64,000 nt of DNA from Nymphaea colorata (lineage: Eukaryota > Streptophyta > Magnoliopsida > Nymphaeales > Nymphaeaceae): contig NC_045147.1 in assembly GCF_008831285.2 (NCBI RefSeq), positions 12,713,427-12,777,426 of the forward strand, in the 5' to 3' direction. This document shows positions 11,682-22,981 of the stretch, one piece after another; position 1 is the first letter of the stretch; each line of letters starts with the position of its first letter. The notes under the pieces are model-generated. The model ran no database searches. It was not told the origin of the DNA and saw nothing but the letters and a program-made list of their open reading frames with translations. A program made the position numbers and the translations under genes.

Positions 11682-14600
11682 TTGGTAGGCAGACATTAGT
11701 CTGCCCCAACTTGTCCATAATCGTCATGTGTCTTTCTTTCCCCAAACTTTTTGTGAAGATGTCAGCTAGTTGGTATTCGCTTTTGACGTGAGAAGTTGTG
11801 ATGGTGCCATCTTGGATTTTTTCTCGAAAAAAATGGCAGTCAACTTCGATATGTTTGGTTCGTTCATGGAATACGGGGTTCGCGCCAATATGAATAGCGG
11901 CCATGTTGTCACACTTAAGTTCCATGGGGGAGTCAATTTCAACCTTCATGTCCTTAAGGAGGGACTTAAGCCAAATCAATTCACATGTACATATGGCCAT
12001 GGAGCTGTATTCAGCCTCAGCACTGGATCGAGCTACAACGGCTTGCTTCTTACTTCGCCAAGTTATCAAGTTTCTTCCAATAAATGTACAGAAGCCTGAT
12101 GTTGATCGTCTGTCATTTGGGTCTCCAGCCCAATCTGCATCACAATAGCCAAGAAGATGTTGAGGTTGATTTCGTCGCATTAGGATTCCCTTTCCTGGTG
12201 TCCCTTTTAGATACCTTAGGTTCCAATGAGCTGCTTCAACATGATGGGATCTTGGCTGGTGCGTGAATTGGCTAATTACACTAACAGCATACATGATGTC
12301 AGGCCGTGTAACAGTCAAATATATAAGTTTTCCAACTAGTTTTTGAAAACTTTCTTTGTTTTTGACAATATCACCATCTTCTTTCCTTAGTTTGCAGTTC
12401 ATCTCAAGAGGCGTATTTGCAGGCTTGGCTCCAAGATATCCGGTGTCTTTCAGTAGATCAATTATCTATTTGCATTGACATATAAAAACTCCTTTGTCTG
12501 AGTGAGCCACTTCTATTCCAAGGAAGTACCGCAAAAGACTAAGGTCTTTGATTTCAAACTCACAATTTAAAAATTTCTTTATAGACTGCATGATCTCAGA
12601 ATCATCTCCAGTAATAATAATATCATCCACGTACACTAGGAAGATGGTCACCTTGGTTTTTCTAGTGAATGTGAACATGGTGTAATCGGCCGAACTTTGC
12701 TGGAATCCGTACTTGATGAGTGCTGTCCTTAAAAGAGCGAACCAGGCACGAGGTGATTGCTTTAATCCATAAAGAGCTTTCCTTAGTTTGCAAACCTGTC
12801 CAGATTGGCAGTTAATTCCTTGAGGGGCTTTCATGTAGACTTCTTCTTCTAATTCGCCATGGAGAAAAGCATTTTTTACGTCAAGTTGAAGGAGTTTCCA
12901 TCTTTTTGTAGAGGCGACTGCAATGAGCGCTCTAACCGTGTTCATCTTTGTGACTGGAGCAAAGGTTTCATTGTAATCGATTCCTTCTGTCTGAGTGAAG
13001 CCCTTTGCAACGAGGCGTGCCTTATATCGCTCCACTTCTCCATTGCTCTTGAACTTTATTTTGTAGATCCATTTGCATCCTATCAATTTCTTTCCCTTTG
13101 GTAGAGGAACAAGATCCCAAGTATGATTCTTTTCAAGTGCCTTGATTTCTTCTTCCATGGCTGCCCTCCATCGTAAATCTGCATTTGCTTCATTAACTTG
13201 ATGCCCATAAGTTGCAAAAATATATGACTTGTAGTTATGAGAGAGAGCTTCAAACGAGAGATAACTTTCTATTAAATGAAGGTTATCAACAGATAAGTAA
13301 GTATAGTAATCACTTAACTTGGATGGAGGCCGAGTTACTCTAAAAGAACGTCTTAGACCTGTTTGAGGTTCGACGATGGTGGTGGCTTCGCCTTCTTCCA
13401 AAGTAGTACTTTCGGGGCTGCTGTTGTCATTGGGAAAGTGGGTCATCCCTGTTTAACATGGAGATGTTTGATTCTCGAAAATGTCTGTTAGAGGTCGAGG
13501 AACGTCTTCAGCACTGTTTTCAGCAGAATTTTTGTTATTTTCCTCCCCCTTTATGCAACTATCAAAGAAGTGTTCATTTTCATAGAACTTTACATCCCGG
13601 GAAACAATCATGCATTTAGAGAGCGGATCAAAGCAACGATACCCTCTCTTATTGCTAGAGTATCCCAAGAAGACACACTTGATGGCACGACTCTGAAGTT
13701 TATGTCTAAATTTTTCTTGTACATGTACGTAACATTTGCACCCAAATGTCCTGAGGTGTTTGAGTGAGAGAGGTTTGCTTAGAAGACATTCAAGAGGAAT
13801 TTTTCCATTGATGATGGAATTTGGGACACGATTGGATATATAACACGCTGTCTCTATGGCTTCACTCCAAAATATAGGGGGGACATTCATGTGCATCATA
13901 AGAGCCCGAGCTATATTTAAAAGTTGTCGATTTTTCCTTTCTGCCGTGTCGTTTTGCTGAGGTGTCCCGGCGCATGTATATTGAGGTTGTATCCCGTGTT
14001 TCCTCATAAAGTTCTTCAATGTATCATTAACGTATTCACCACCATTGTCAGAGCGAAGCATTTTAATCTTAGCACCATATTGAGTAAGAATGAAAGCATA
14101 GAATTCTTCAAAGATATTTGGCGCCTCACTTTTATTTTTGAGAAAATAAATCCAAGTTACATGAGTCATATTATCGACGAAAAAGACATAATACTTAAAA
14201 CCTGCATGAGAGTCTTCTGGAGCAGGTTCCCAAACATCCGAGTGGATTAGATCGAAAGCTTTTCCAGACCTTTCATGAGTGGGATGAAAAGGAAGGCGTG
14301 TAAACTTCGCAAATTCGCATGCATCACACGCTTTATTATCTTCAATAGTGAGGGAGGGAATAAGACGACTGAGATTCTGATCGCATATGTGTCCTAATCG
14401 AGCATGCCAAATTTGATATTCCGTCCTTTGAGTTAATCTTGATTTTGTGAAGAAACTCAAACTGTTGTTGTCCACAACGTAGAGGTCGCCATGGCATCGG
14501 TCTTTACCAATCACTTTCTTCGTGCTCGGGTCTTGAAACGTTATGTCTTTCTTGGAGAAAATAACAAGACAATCATAATCTTGAGCGATTTTGCTAACAA

Positions 14601-15825
14601 ACATAAGATTAACAGCAAGCTTGGGAACAAGTAAAGTAGAGCCACTATGCTTCTCAAAGAATGTTGTTTTTCCAATGCCGACAACTTCTATAGATGACCC
14701 ATCAGCAGAAAATACAGTGCGATGAAAATCCTTATTTAGATCGGCAAGTCTTGTGGGATCATTAGTCATATGATCAGTAGCACCAGAATCAACTATCCAA
14801 GACTTATGATCAGTGGCAGTCAACATGGCATAAGGCTTACCTTCAAAGACGTCACCCACTGGTTGGGAAGATACTAAATTTGTTTTTGCGAATTTCTGAA
14901 AAAACTTTTCCAGGTCCTCTTTGGTGACAAAGTTTGCAAGGTTACCGTCTTTGTCTAGGATTGAAGAAGATCCCTTTTCCTTCCCTGATCGTCCCACGAG
15001 TTCCCAGCAGTGGTCGCGCGTGTGGCTCAATTTCCTGCAGTGAGTACACTTAAGTTTGCTGCGAGTTTTCTGTGTGTTTGAATGGTACCTTTGCATGCCT
15101 TGGATGGTGTCCGATTGTGAGAGGTATGGCATTTTTTCTTGGTTGTCTCCTATGGAATCCGTTTTAGGAGGGATGCTCATGACTCTTCGCCTTGACACCT
15201 CTCTTTGAATCATTTGGCAGACTGCATTGAATTTAGACAGCGGCATAGTGTTGAGGATTTGAGTCCTTAAGGACTCATAGTCCTCACTTAACCCGGCGAG
15301 GACCTTGAAAATTTGATCTTCTTCGAATCGCTGCTTATAAATGGCTGGATCATAAGTTGCAGGCCGATATTGGAGGAGCTCATCATATAGGCTTCTCAGT
15401 CTTCCAATGTACCGTTGCACATCTTGATCACGAAGGGTGAGAGTGACAATTTCGCATTGTATTTGGTATACACGAGCAAGATTATTTTGCTCACTATACA
15501 GTTCGTTCAGAGTCTCCCATATTCCGTGCACGGTATCTTGGTATGTGAAAAGATTTGCTATGGCTGGTTCCATAGAGTTGAGCAGCCACGCCATAACCAT
15601 GTCGTTCTCAGCCTCCCATTCATCATATTTGGGATCAGTAGTGGCTGGAACTTGGATTTTTCCATTAATGTATCCAGCCTTTGATCTTCCACTAAGAAAC
15701 AAGCGAGCAGCCTTCGCCCAACTCAAGTAGTTAGCACCATTGAGTGGGGTGGAGGTAATTTTCAGAGTTTTATGTTCGGTGGACTTAGCTCCCTTGGATG
15801 CTTCGTCTCTAGCCACGTCAGCCAT
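11677..15825 (-). pseudogene. Copia gag-pol polyprotein with two in-frame stops
   Basis: One continuous frame of 1,382 codons before the terminal stop, starting MADVARDEAS at 15825. Gag (UBN2-type) occupies about residues 20-220. A CCHC knuckle has Cys260, Cys263, His268 and Cys273. The protease has a DSGA motif at 346-349. The integrase has the zinc-binding pair His474/His479 with Cys500/Cys503 and catalytic Asp530, Asp593 and Glu629 (D-35-E spacing). The RT shows YVDD, and RNase H has DADWAG and SSAEAEY. The frame is broken by TAA at 13453-13455, between integrase and RT, and TAG at 12466-12468, after RT. I see no frameshift. Two point nonsense changes in an otherwise well-kept frame suggest a fairly recent insertion. 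All motifs are seen directly. Confidence 0.95.
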
Positions 15826-15954
15826 GATATTGAAGCAATGAAATAAGAGGAGATCACACCTGGAAAGGTTTGTCTAGCGAGTCTTGCTCCCTTGTGACAG
15901 CAACTGCACCACTTGAGAAATACCGATGTTCCGGAGAGATCGCCAAATATTCAT

Positions 15955-15967
15955 GGCTCTGATACCA
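15955..15967 (-). other. Primer binding site, complementary to initiator tRNA-Met
   Basis: On the minus strand the bases directly after the LTR read TGGTATCAGAGCC, the standard plant copia primer site matching the 3' end of tRNA-iMet. Confidence 0.9.
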
Positions 15968-16387
15968 TGTTAAAAAATCATGGAGGAAGAAGAGGAAATA
16001 AAAAACAAGACTCAAATTTTAACGTGGTTCGGCATTAAAGCCTAAGTCTACGAGAAAAACAGAGGAAGCTCTGTTTTTTGTCTCTCTTTCATATATTCAC
16101 CCCCTTTGATAACGAGGGAGTCATCTCCTTATATGAATTACAATGGATTACAGCCCCTTCTATCAAAACAGATCCCAACGACCAAAAAATCCTTGGAAAT
16201 CAGGGAATTACATAAAACAAGGCAACAACATTTATCAGGAAGAGAAAGACGAGATTGGCAGAATTAGATTGATGCCAATCTCCTTCTGATACCAACATTA
16301 GCCGTTGAGGATTTCTTTCCAAAGAAATTGCTGAAGATTTCTTTCCATGGTAGAGACATGACAGGCTTCCTTCAAGATGCACTAACA
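15968..16387 (-). repeat. 5' LTR of the copia element (420 bp)
   Basis: In element orientation it starts TGTTAGTGC and ends TTTTTTAACA, the usual TG...CA ends, immediately followed by the primer binding site. A CATATAAGG TATA-like box lies near 16127-16135 on the minus strand. The U3 end contains a short internal duplication of GATTTCTTTCC that the 3' LTR fragment lacks. Confidence 0.9.
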
Positions 16388-16577
16388 TATACCACCCATA
16401 ATGTCTTAGTAGGCTTTGTAAAGCAAGTGGGCAGCTTTTTACTACTTGATTAATAGAAGATGGCACTTTAGGGTAGATTCATGGAACATTAGAATTAGTT
16501 GTCCATATATGTACCACAATTTTTAGGGCAAATTCATGGAATACTCACAAATGTTTCATTTGCCAAACAACTAAGCC

Positions 16578-16898
16578 TAGGCATTGGGCCGGACCGTGAG
16601 TGGGTTTCCGGTTTTAGGCCCAACTTGGGCCTGGGCTTGGGCCCGGGCCAAAAAAAATGGCACCGGGCCTTCCCGATAATTCCAGTTGGGTCTGATAGGC
16701 TTGGGTGGGCCCAATAATTTTTTTAATATTTATTTATTATAATATTTTGTTACGATTAATTATATTTTTATATTATTTTATATTAAAAATATATTATTTA
16801 ATTTAATCACGCATGGCCTATGTTTGGGCCAGAGTTTCGAGTGTCGGGCTGGCCTGAGCCCAACTCATTATCAGGCGGGCCGCCTGGCCTGATGTCCA
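16578..16898. repeat. Non-autonomous TIR element, GC-rich ends (family A, copy 2)
   Basis: The left end TAGGCATTGGGCCGG and the reverse complement of the right end TGGACATCAGGCCAGG form an imperfect inverted repeat. GC-rich subterminal words (TTGGGCC, GGGCTTGGGCCCGGGCC) flank an AT-rich core. It shares GATAATGAG and GGCCCG words with the element at 1-325. Flanking octamers do not match, so no target-site duplication is confirmed. Confidence 0.5.
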
Positions 16899-17621
16899 GT
16901 TTTACAAACGACTCCTCAAGCGACTCACGATTGGACTCACGTAAGAAATCCTGCCTGAATTAGTTAGATCTTTGTATGGAAAAGCTATCTTTCACATAAA
17001 TGGGGAAACTACCGGGATCAAGATCGACTTCTTGGCCCAAGAAGAACATTAGAACGACAATCCATGACGCACACCTACCAACAGTTTAAGCTGCATGCAG
17101 ACAAGATAGGAAAATAAAATTGATAGTGAATTTGACAATTCTCTCGATCAAGTCTGTATTTTGTTTTTTAGCTCAGCTCTGGATTTTTGTCTCCTCAGAC
17201 TTCTAATGCGCTTAAAAAGAAAAGTAGTTCGATCGGTACCTCCAAAGAGTTTCTCTCCTGTAATCCTCCAGAAATTTTCATCTCCCTTGCTCACTTTTGA
17301 CCTCATTTCTGGGTGAGATGAGTAAACAGAAGGAAATCCCACTGCTCGAGTGAGAAGCCGAATTCCCTTCCTTTCTCGTGTCCCCGACGAAGTCATGGCT
17401 CATGGCTCGCTAGCATTTGTGTGTCGACATGATCTCTTGACGCTCTACACTAAGAAAAACTATATACACAAGCCCATGGATAGGACAATAGTAAAATATG
17501 CCCAGAAAACTAGTTACCCCAAAAATGAAAAATTCGTCTTCTAAATTCTTTGATCTGCTGAGCAGCAATTCTACAAAAATTTGGATCAAAAGGTTAGTAA
17601 TGTGTGAAAATATGGACATAC

Positions 17622-17665
<44 letters not shown>

Positions 17666-19217
17666 ATGTTTCCATTATTATCGTAAAACCGTTTCACGAT
17701 TAATTTCGAACGATTTCTGTTGCGTGAAAGAAAGAATGACAGTGAATAGAAACTGCTCAAACAGCCAAAATAATCCAACTAAGCTTGGGAGGGAAACATG
17801 TGGAACAAGCTCTACATCATTATATGGTCTTTGTTCCCACATGCTTCCGTTCAAGTATCAAAATCCAAGGAACGAGTCTGTTCACATATGAATTATTTGC
17901 ATAGACTTTATTGTCGGTTGGTAACCTTTTTTAAGTTAAATATTGATCAAAACGGTGTTGATATCATGAACTTAATTAAGAGTGCACCAGTCCCTAAACG
18001 GCGCTCCATATTACGTGTCATGTGTAGATTTTATTAGAAATAAAAAAAAATTAAGTCACCGATTTGATCACGTGAATTTGCTTAGTGCCTTTGAATATAT
18101 TCCCGATTTAATCAGCTGGGGCCTCTCTCTGCAAAAATGACACATGGACGTCATTAATATCTTGTGCTATATGTCTTATTACAATTTTGTATTAGCCTAA
18201 GCCAAGAAAACATAAAAGCTTCAGAAATCTTTTTTTTTTTTTTGGTTGTTGCGTGAAGCATTGTTTTCGTGGAAAATTTAAATTAAACGAACCTCCCATT
18301 TTCGGTTGAACAGGAGGTTCTATCACCTGAAAAAACCCAAAAAAGAGGCTCAAAACTCGCTCTAAACCTTTGACTTGAGTGTCTTAAAACACTTTTCAAT
18401 ATTTCTTCTTACAGATAAGAAAAGAAGATGATGTATTTAATGGAGATGAGATGACGGATCGCTTCCGCAACTTTCTACTCCTGTTTAGTTGAATTGCTGA
18501 GGTTCAACCTTTGATTTTTCTCGACTTGATGGGTTTGGGGTCATGAGTCTGAACAGAACTTGCTAGCTGCTTTGGCAGAGTTCGACCTACTTCAGCATGG
18601 GCTTATTTAGATAAGTTTGTTATTGTTGTATGAATCTAACTTAAGGATCAGAGCATGTTCATAAAATGCAGAGTTACAGTGTGTTGTAATCTTTGGAACA
18701 GTTTTTTTTGGCAAATTCACCAAACAATAACAATTTATTGCTGTTGTTAAAAAGCTTATTCAGATCTACAAAGATTCCACTCGTCACTGGCGCTAAAAGT
18801 TTCTGATCATCATAATTATGTAACTAAATTTCTTTAATTAGTTGCCGAACGTCTACCCTGAATTTTCAGCGGGTTTGATAAATTTGAACATACTCTTGGG
18901 GCCCTTGTTATTAGCTTAGTTCTATGCTAAAATCTCAGTTAAATCAAAGAGAAGGAAATTAATGTCATTTTTGCTGACAGATTCTGGTGAGCAAGATATT
19001 AATCATATTCTATCACCAAAGTTTATAACATGGTTTTAGCCTCATCCTACTATATGTTTACATAAGATCATCAAAATTTTCTCCAAATTTTTGGGTCAAC
19101 ATTGACAGCTCTAAAAAAGCAAAACGTTTTCTAAGATGAGACATCACTACTTGAGAGAATAAACGTTTATAATGAACGGTCACGGCAGCAAAGAGGTGGA
19201 ATCTAGCTAAAATGGGG

Positions 19218-19218
<1 letters not shown>
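16899..19218. other. Gene-free stretch
   Basis: No supported gene. It contains a (TA)n microsatellite at 17635-17660 preceded by a CATA run, and a poly-T tract near 18231-18243. Short frames spanning the microsatellite encode only low-complexity Tyr-Ile repeats. Confidence 0.45.

Positions 19219-19251
<33 letters not shown>
19219..19251. repeat. (TA)n microsatellite
   Basis: A pure TA run of about 33 bases. Confidence 0.9.
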
Positions 19252-19518
19252 CTGCACCTCCAAATTAATCTTTAACTATCCGAAGGAAAATCTATGACCT
19301 CTGATCAGAAAATTGACGAATGTGAGTTCACTCAGTTGACATTGTAAGCAAATAAATGGACCTTAAATGATTTTTCTTTTCTGTTCTGAAAAGCTCAGAG
19401 ATCACGTGACGGTGGTTTCCTTTTACATGGGGAGTCAGATACTGCCATTGATGTTCAATGCTTCCATCTTCTTTTCCAAAAGTTTGGCAACTTCTATTAC
19501 ATAAAAAATATTCCTTTC

Positions 19519-19520
<2 letters not shown>

Positions 19521-19561
<41 letters not shown>

Positions 19562-19800
19562 AGATTGTTGCTCCCGAATTTTATAATAGGCAATGCATCA
19601 GTTCTGGTCAAATTTGGTTGTATATACAAGTATCATCGATGATGATCACTGGGTTGATCTCTCTCTCTGAGAGAGAAAGAGCAAGAGAGAGAGAGAGAGA
19701 TTGTCGCTCCTAAGTTTTATAATAGGCAATGCATCAGTTCTGGTCAAATTTGGTTGTATATACAAGTATCATCGATGATGATCACGAGGCTGATCATCAC

Positions 19801-19879
<79 letters not shown>
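19521..19879. repeat. Compound microsatellite plus a 136-bp-period tandem duplication
   Basis: A (GA)n tract at 19521-19555 is followed by about 90 bp of unique sequence (19561-19649, containing GGCAATGCATCAGTTCTGG). That block recurs 136 bp downstream (about 19697-19785) with few differences, again preceded by GA repeats. (TC)n and a long (TA)n tract to 19879 follow. Each unit ends in the self-complementary ATCATCGATGAT. The GA-rich junctions point to duplication by slippage or unequal exchange. Confidence 0.85.
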
Positions 19880-19888
<9 letters not shown>

Positions 19889-22800
19889 GAAAGACCTGAA
19901 ATTTTTCAGCCGTCGGAATCTCCGTCCTGATCCAGTGATCCTATACGTCTACACACACCATGTGAGGTTGCAGCAGCCTGCAGGTGAATCAGAGTGGTGT
20001 TGGATCATAAATCAACAAGATGGTTGTTCGTTTCTGCAATTTAATGTTCACTCTGTCATGTCAGCTTTCTTCATAAATTTTTCTTTCTCTAAATGCTCAT
20101 CTCTTGCAGGACCAACAAATGCAGACAAATAACAACTATTTTTCTTCCTTTGGATGTCATTTACCAACAGTTTTACTATTGAAACTACTTATAATGTACA
20201 GGAGAAACGAGGAGCCCTGTCAAGGGACTTCTTGCATCATGTTTTGGGAAACCACTTCCCTTCTCATGAAGATTTTCTTGATTTTTGAGTTTGTTCTTCA
20301 CAGTATGATTACGAACAGAAAAATGCATTATATTTCGGGTGATTAGAAAGATCCAGTAGAATAAAAATTGACCAAGTCCTCTAACCACTTGCACCCCCTA
20401 CTTACAGACCCAATAATAGAGTATCATCAGCACTCTTGGGACCATGCAGGATTTGTCTTCTACTGCATTGCATTTCCACCTGCAGCACAAACTCGACCCA
20501 AGCCTTGTAGGGGGAGAGCCTGGTCGGGGCCTTTAAGAAAAAGGCCAAGTTTACTCGTAACCTACTTCTGAGGGTACTTGCCATGCACATGAACCTGTAG
20601 ACAGCCCCCAGGATCGGGACTCGATGCGCATGCACACAAATTGATCACAAGTATACTCCTGGATCTCTTTTGTAATTTTGTTTCCGCATGGGTCAAATAC
20701 ATTTTCCAAAAACTTTATAGGGGCCAAATTAGAAATTCTAACAATTTTAAGAGGTAAAAAATTTGAATTTCAAATTCCACCTCTGCCCCAGACAAGTTTC
20801 TCAGGCCACCTTTGGATATGAATACCGTGTAGGTGAAACTTTAATTCAAGTGTTAGGAAAAGTTCCAACAGGAAACAAACACGAGCAAATGTGTCAGGAC
20901 TTTTTAACAAGGTCTGGAACTTTAGCCAAGGGTAAAATCTTTTAGTTGTTGTACATGAAGATGTGCATGAAAAAAAAACTTCTATGCATAAACAAACATA
21001 AAACCAAAATACCTTGAACAAAAGTTTCAAGTCATCAGACAAGATGGCGTGTATAAGATCCTGAACTTTTATTCCACCTCCTCAAACCCACCCACTATTA
21101 AGTACCCAGTATTAGAATATCTGGGTACTTAAGACCATCCATCCAAAAGTTAACTTATAGTTTTTTTTTTTCTTTTCATACTCAATTAATGCGATGGAGC
21201 TTAGTGTATTAAACCCTTAATGGTCTACCAATAATTTTAGAGAGCGCATTGCTTTTAAGGTAGCTGGTTAAGTGATTTTATATCGAATAGTGATTGATAA
21301 GAACAGTTGCCGTTTCGAAAATGGCTAGTTGAGCACTCGTTGCTTTTAAAGTAGCTGGTTCACGGGCGAAAGTTACGTGATTTTATATTAATTAGTGATT
21401 GATAAGAACACTTGCAACAGCATGTGGAAAATAATATAGATGCACAAGGAAAACGCAGTCATGGCTCCCGTGGATATTCAAGACGAACGATTGGGAGTGG
21501 TCAAGATAGGAGGCAAGCGTAATCACAGCATTCTTTTCATATGGATTTTCTTTCGAGAGGGACGACTTTTAATGGTCAGATCAGAACAAAAATGTTCGGA
21601 ACATGTTATCAAATTTGATCAGTGGATCATAATAACGTCAAAGACACGCTCTAAGATGATTGCTAAATTCCAATTCAGGGGTCAAAACTCATCGGTTTTC
21701 AATCTCTTTCCTTTTCCAGTTTTTCTTTTTCTCGTTGTTCCCGTTAACTGGGAGGCTTTTGACAAGCCACCGTTCTACCTAGATGTCTTGAAGTCAGTTC
21801 CCATTTCTTTTATTCGATTGAGGTATTTGAATCAATAAACTTGATCCAATGAGCTTTACATTTACAAGATATAGAATCTATATCCTAATAAGCTTGAAAG
21901 TCGTCCTTATTGAGTGTATTTCTTGTCTTTTTCTACCAGTGTCGTTCTCAGCTGTGTTTTGAACAACATCCAAAAGTTAGAGATGTTATTTCTAGTTCTT
22001 CAAGTATGTTCATGAAAATTTTCCTTTTGATTAACTATAAATGGATCATCGTAAAAGGTCTGGTCAAGTCAAAATTCTTAATTAATTAGGAAATTCATTC
22101 AACTACGTCTCCAAGTTTTGGTTTTTCTCAAGAAGATGTTAGCACGTTTATGGCGTACAAAATTCACCTTAACTAGTTAATGCTGTTTATATAATTATAT
22201 CATTACCAAACCAAGAATGTAAAGGACAAAATTTTCTCAGAAAGAATAGCCTTCTCTGCATCACATTAGCCTTCGTATGATGGAATCGTATTATTTTTAA
22301 AAGATATGCCAAAGTTGGTGTTCATGAAAGAAACGGAAGAAGGCATTTGAATGTCAAAGTTTTATATCGCGAATCCGAATTATAAAAGATCTTGACGATG
22401 AACAGCAAGATCGAAACGAAATGCCTTGTCTATTAGTTCCATCTTGGCAAGTGTTTCTTCTTCTTCTTCTTCTTCTCCTTCCAACATCAAAGCAATCAAA
22501 TTTCAGAGCTGACATCGATAAAATTGCTCTTCTCAGGGATGAATCCAACGGAGTCGCTTTCCGTGATTCTGCAGTTCATTCACGTAACGCTCAGGATTGA
22601 GTAGCAGCTAAGGAGACATCCATTTTCATGAGATCCACGTCTATCCCTCTTGTAAAAAATCATATATATATATGGAATGAGTCCAACGGCAATCGGTCGG
22701 TCTCACATTTTTTTGTATTATGTAAGTATGCAGATGCAACTCTGCTGGGAGACGGCTCCCTTCTCATAAGGATTTGTTCCACCAAGTTAGGCTTCCTACC

Positions 22801-22893
22801 TTTATTGACAAAAAATAAATAAATACGCTGAAAGTACGTGACTATTGCTGCTGTCAAACAGCTGGTAAAAATGACAGCTCTAAGAATTTAGGA
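19880..22893. other. Gene-free stretch with a local duplication
   Basis: No supported gene. Near 21250-21410 two copies of a block share TTGCTTTTAA, GTAGCTGGTT, GTGATTTTATAT and GTGATTGATAAGAACA with a period of about 93-108 bp. A (TTC)n tract lies near 22455-22475. A 132-codon plus-strand frame at 21440-21838 has no recognisable domain and is not called. Confidence 0.4.
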
Positions 22894-22981
22894 AGGTTCA
22901 TAGAACACTTTTTATGGTGTTCCATGAACCTACTGCCTTAATATTTAGAGCATATTTATCAATATTTAGAGCATATTTATT
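22894..22981. repeat. Hairpin and 21-bp tandem repeat
   Basis: AGGTTCATAGAACAC at 22894-22908 pairs with GTGTTCCATGAACCT at 22917-22931 (one mismatch, 8-base loop). Directly after it, a 21-bp unit AATATTTAGAGCATATTTAT(C/T) occurs twice in tandem at 22940-22981. The hairpin arms resemble the dispersed 'gtagattcatgg' repeat family seen elsewhere in the window. Confidence 0.7.

Larger units (their letters stand above)
11597..16387 (-). mobile_element. Ty1/copia LTR retrotransposon, nearly complete, inactive
   Basis: Read on the minus strand the order is complete 5' LTR (16387-15968), tRNA-iMet-type primer binding site, a gag-protease-integrase-RT-RNase H polyprotein, polypurine tract, and a truncated 3' LTR (11667 to about 11597). 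Integrase before RT defines Ty1/copia. Two in-frame stops and the loss of most of the 3' LTR mean it cannot transpose on its own. With the outer part of the 3' LTR lost, the left target-site duplication cannot be found; the base run beyond the 5' LTR is TATAC. Confidence 0.95.

Noticed and set aside
21440..21838. 132-codon plus-strand open frame
   Set aside because: No domain, AT-rich surroundings, no homologous feel; probably chance.
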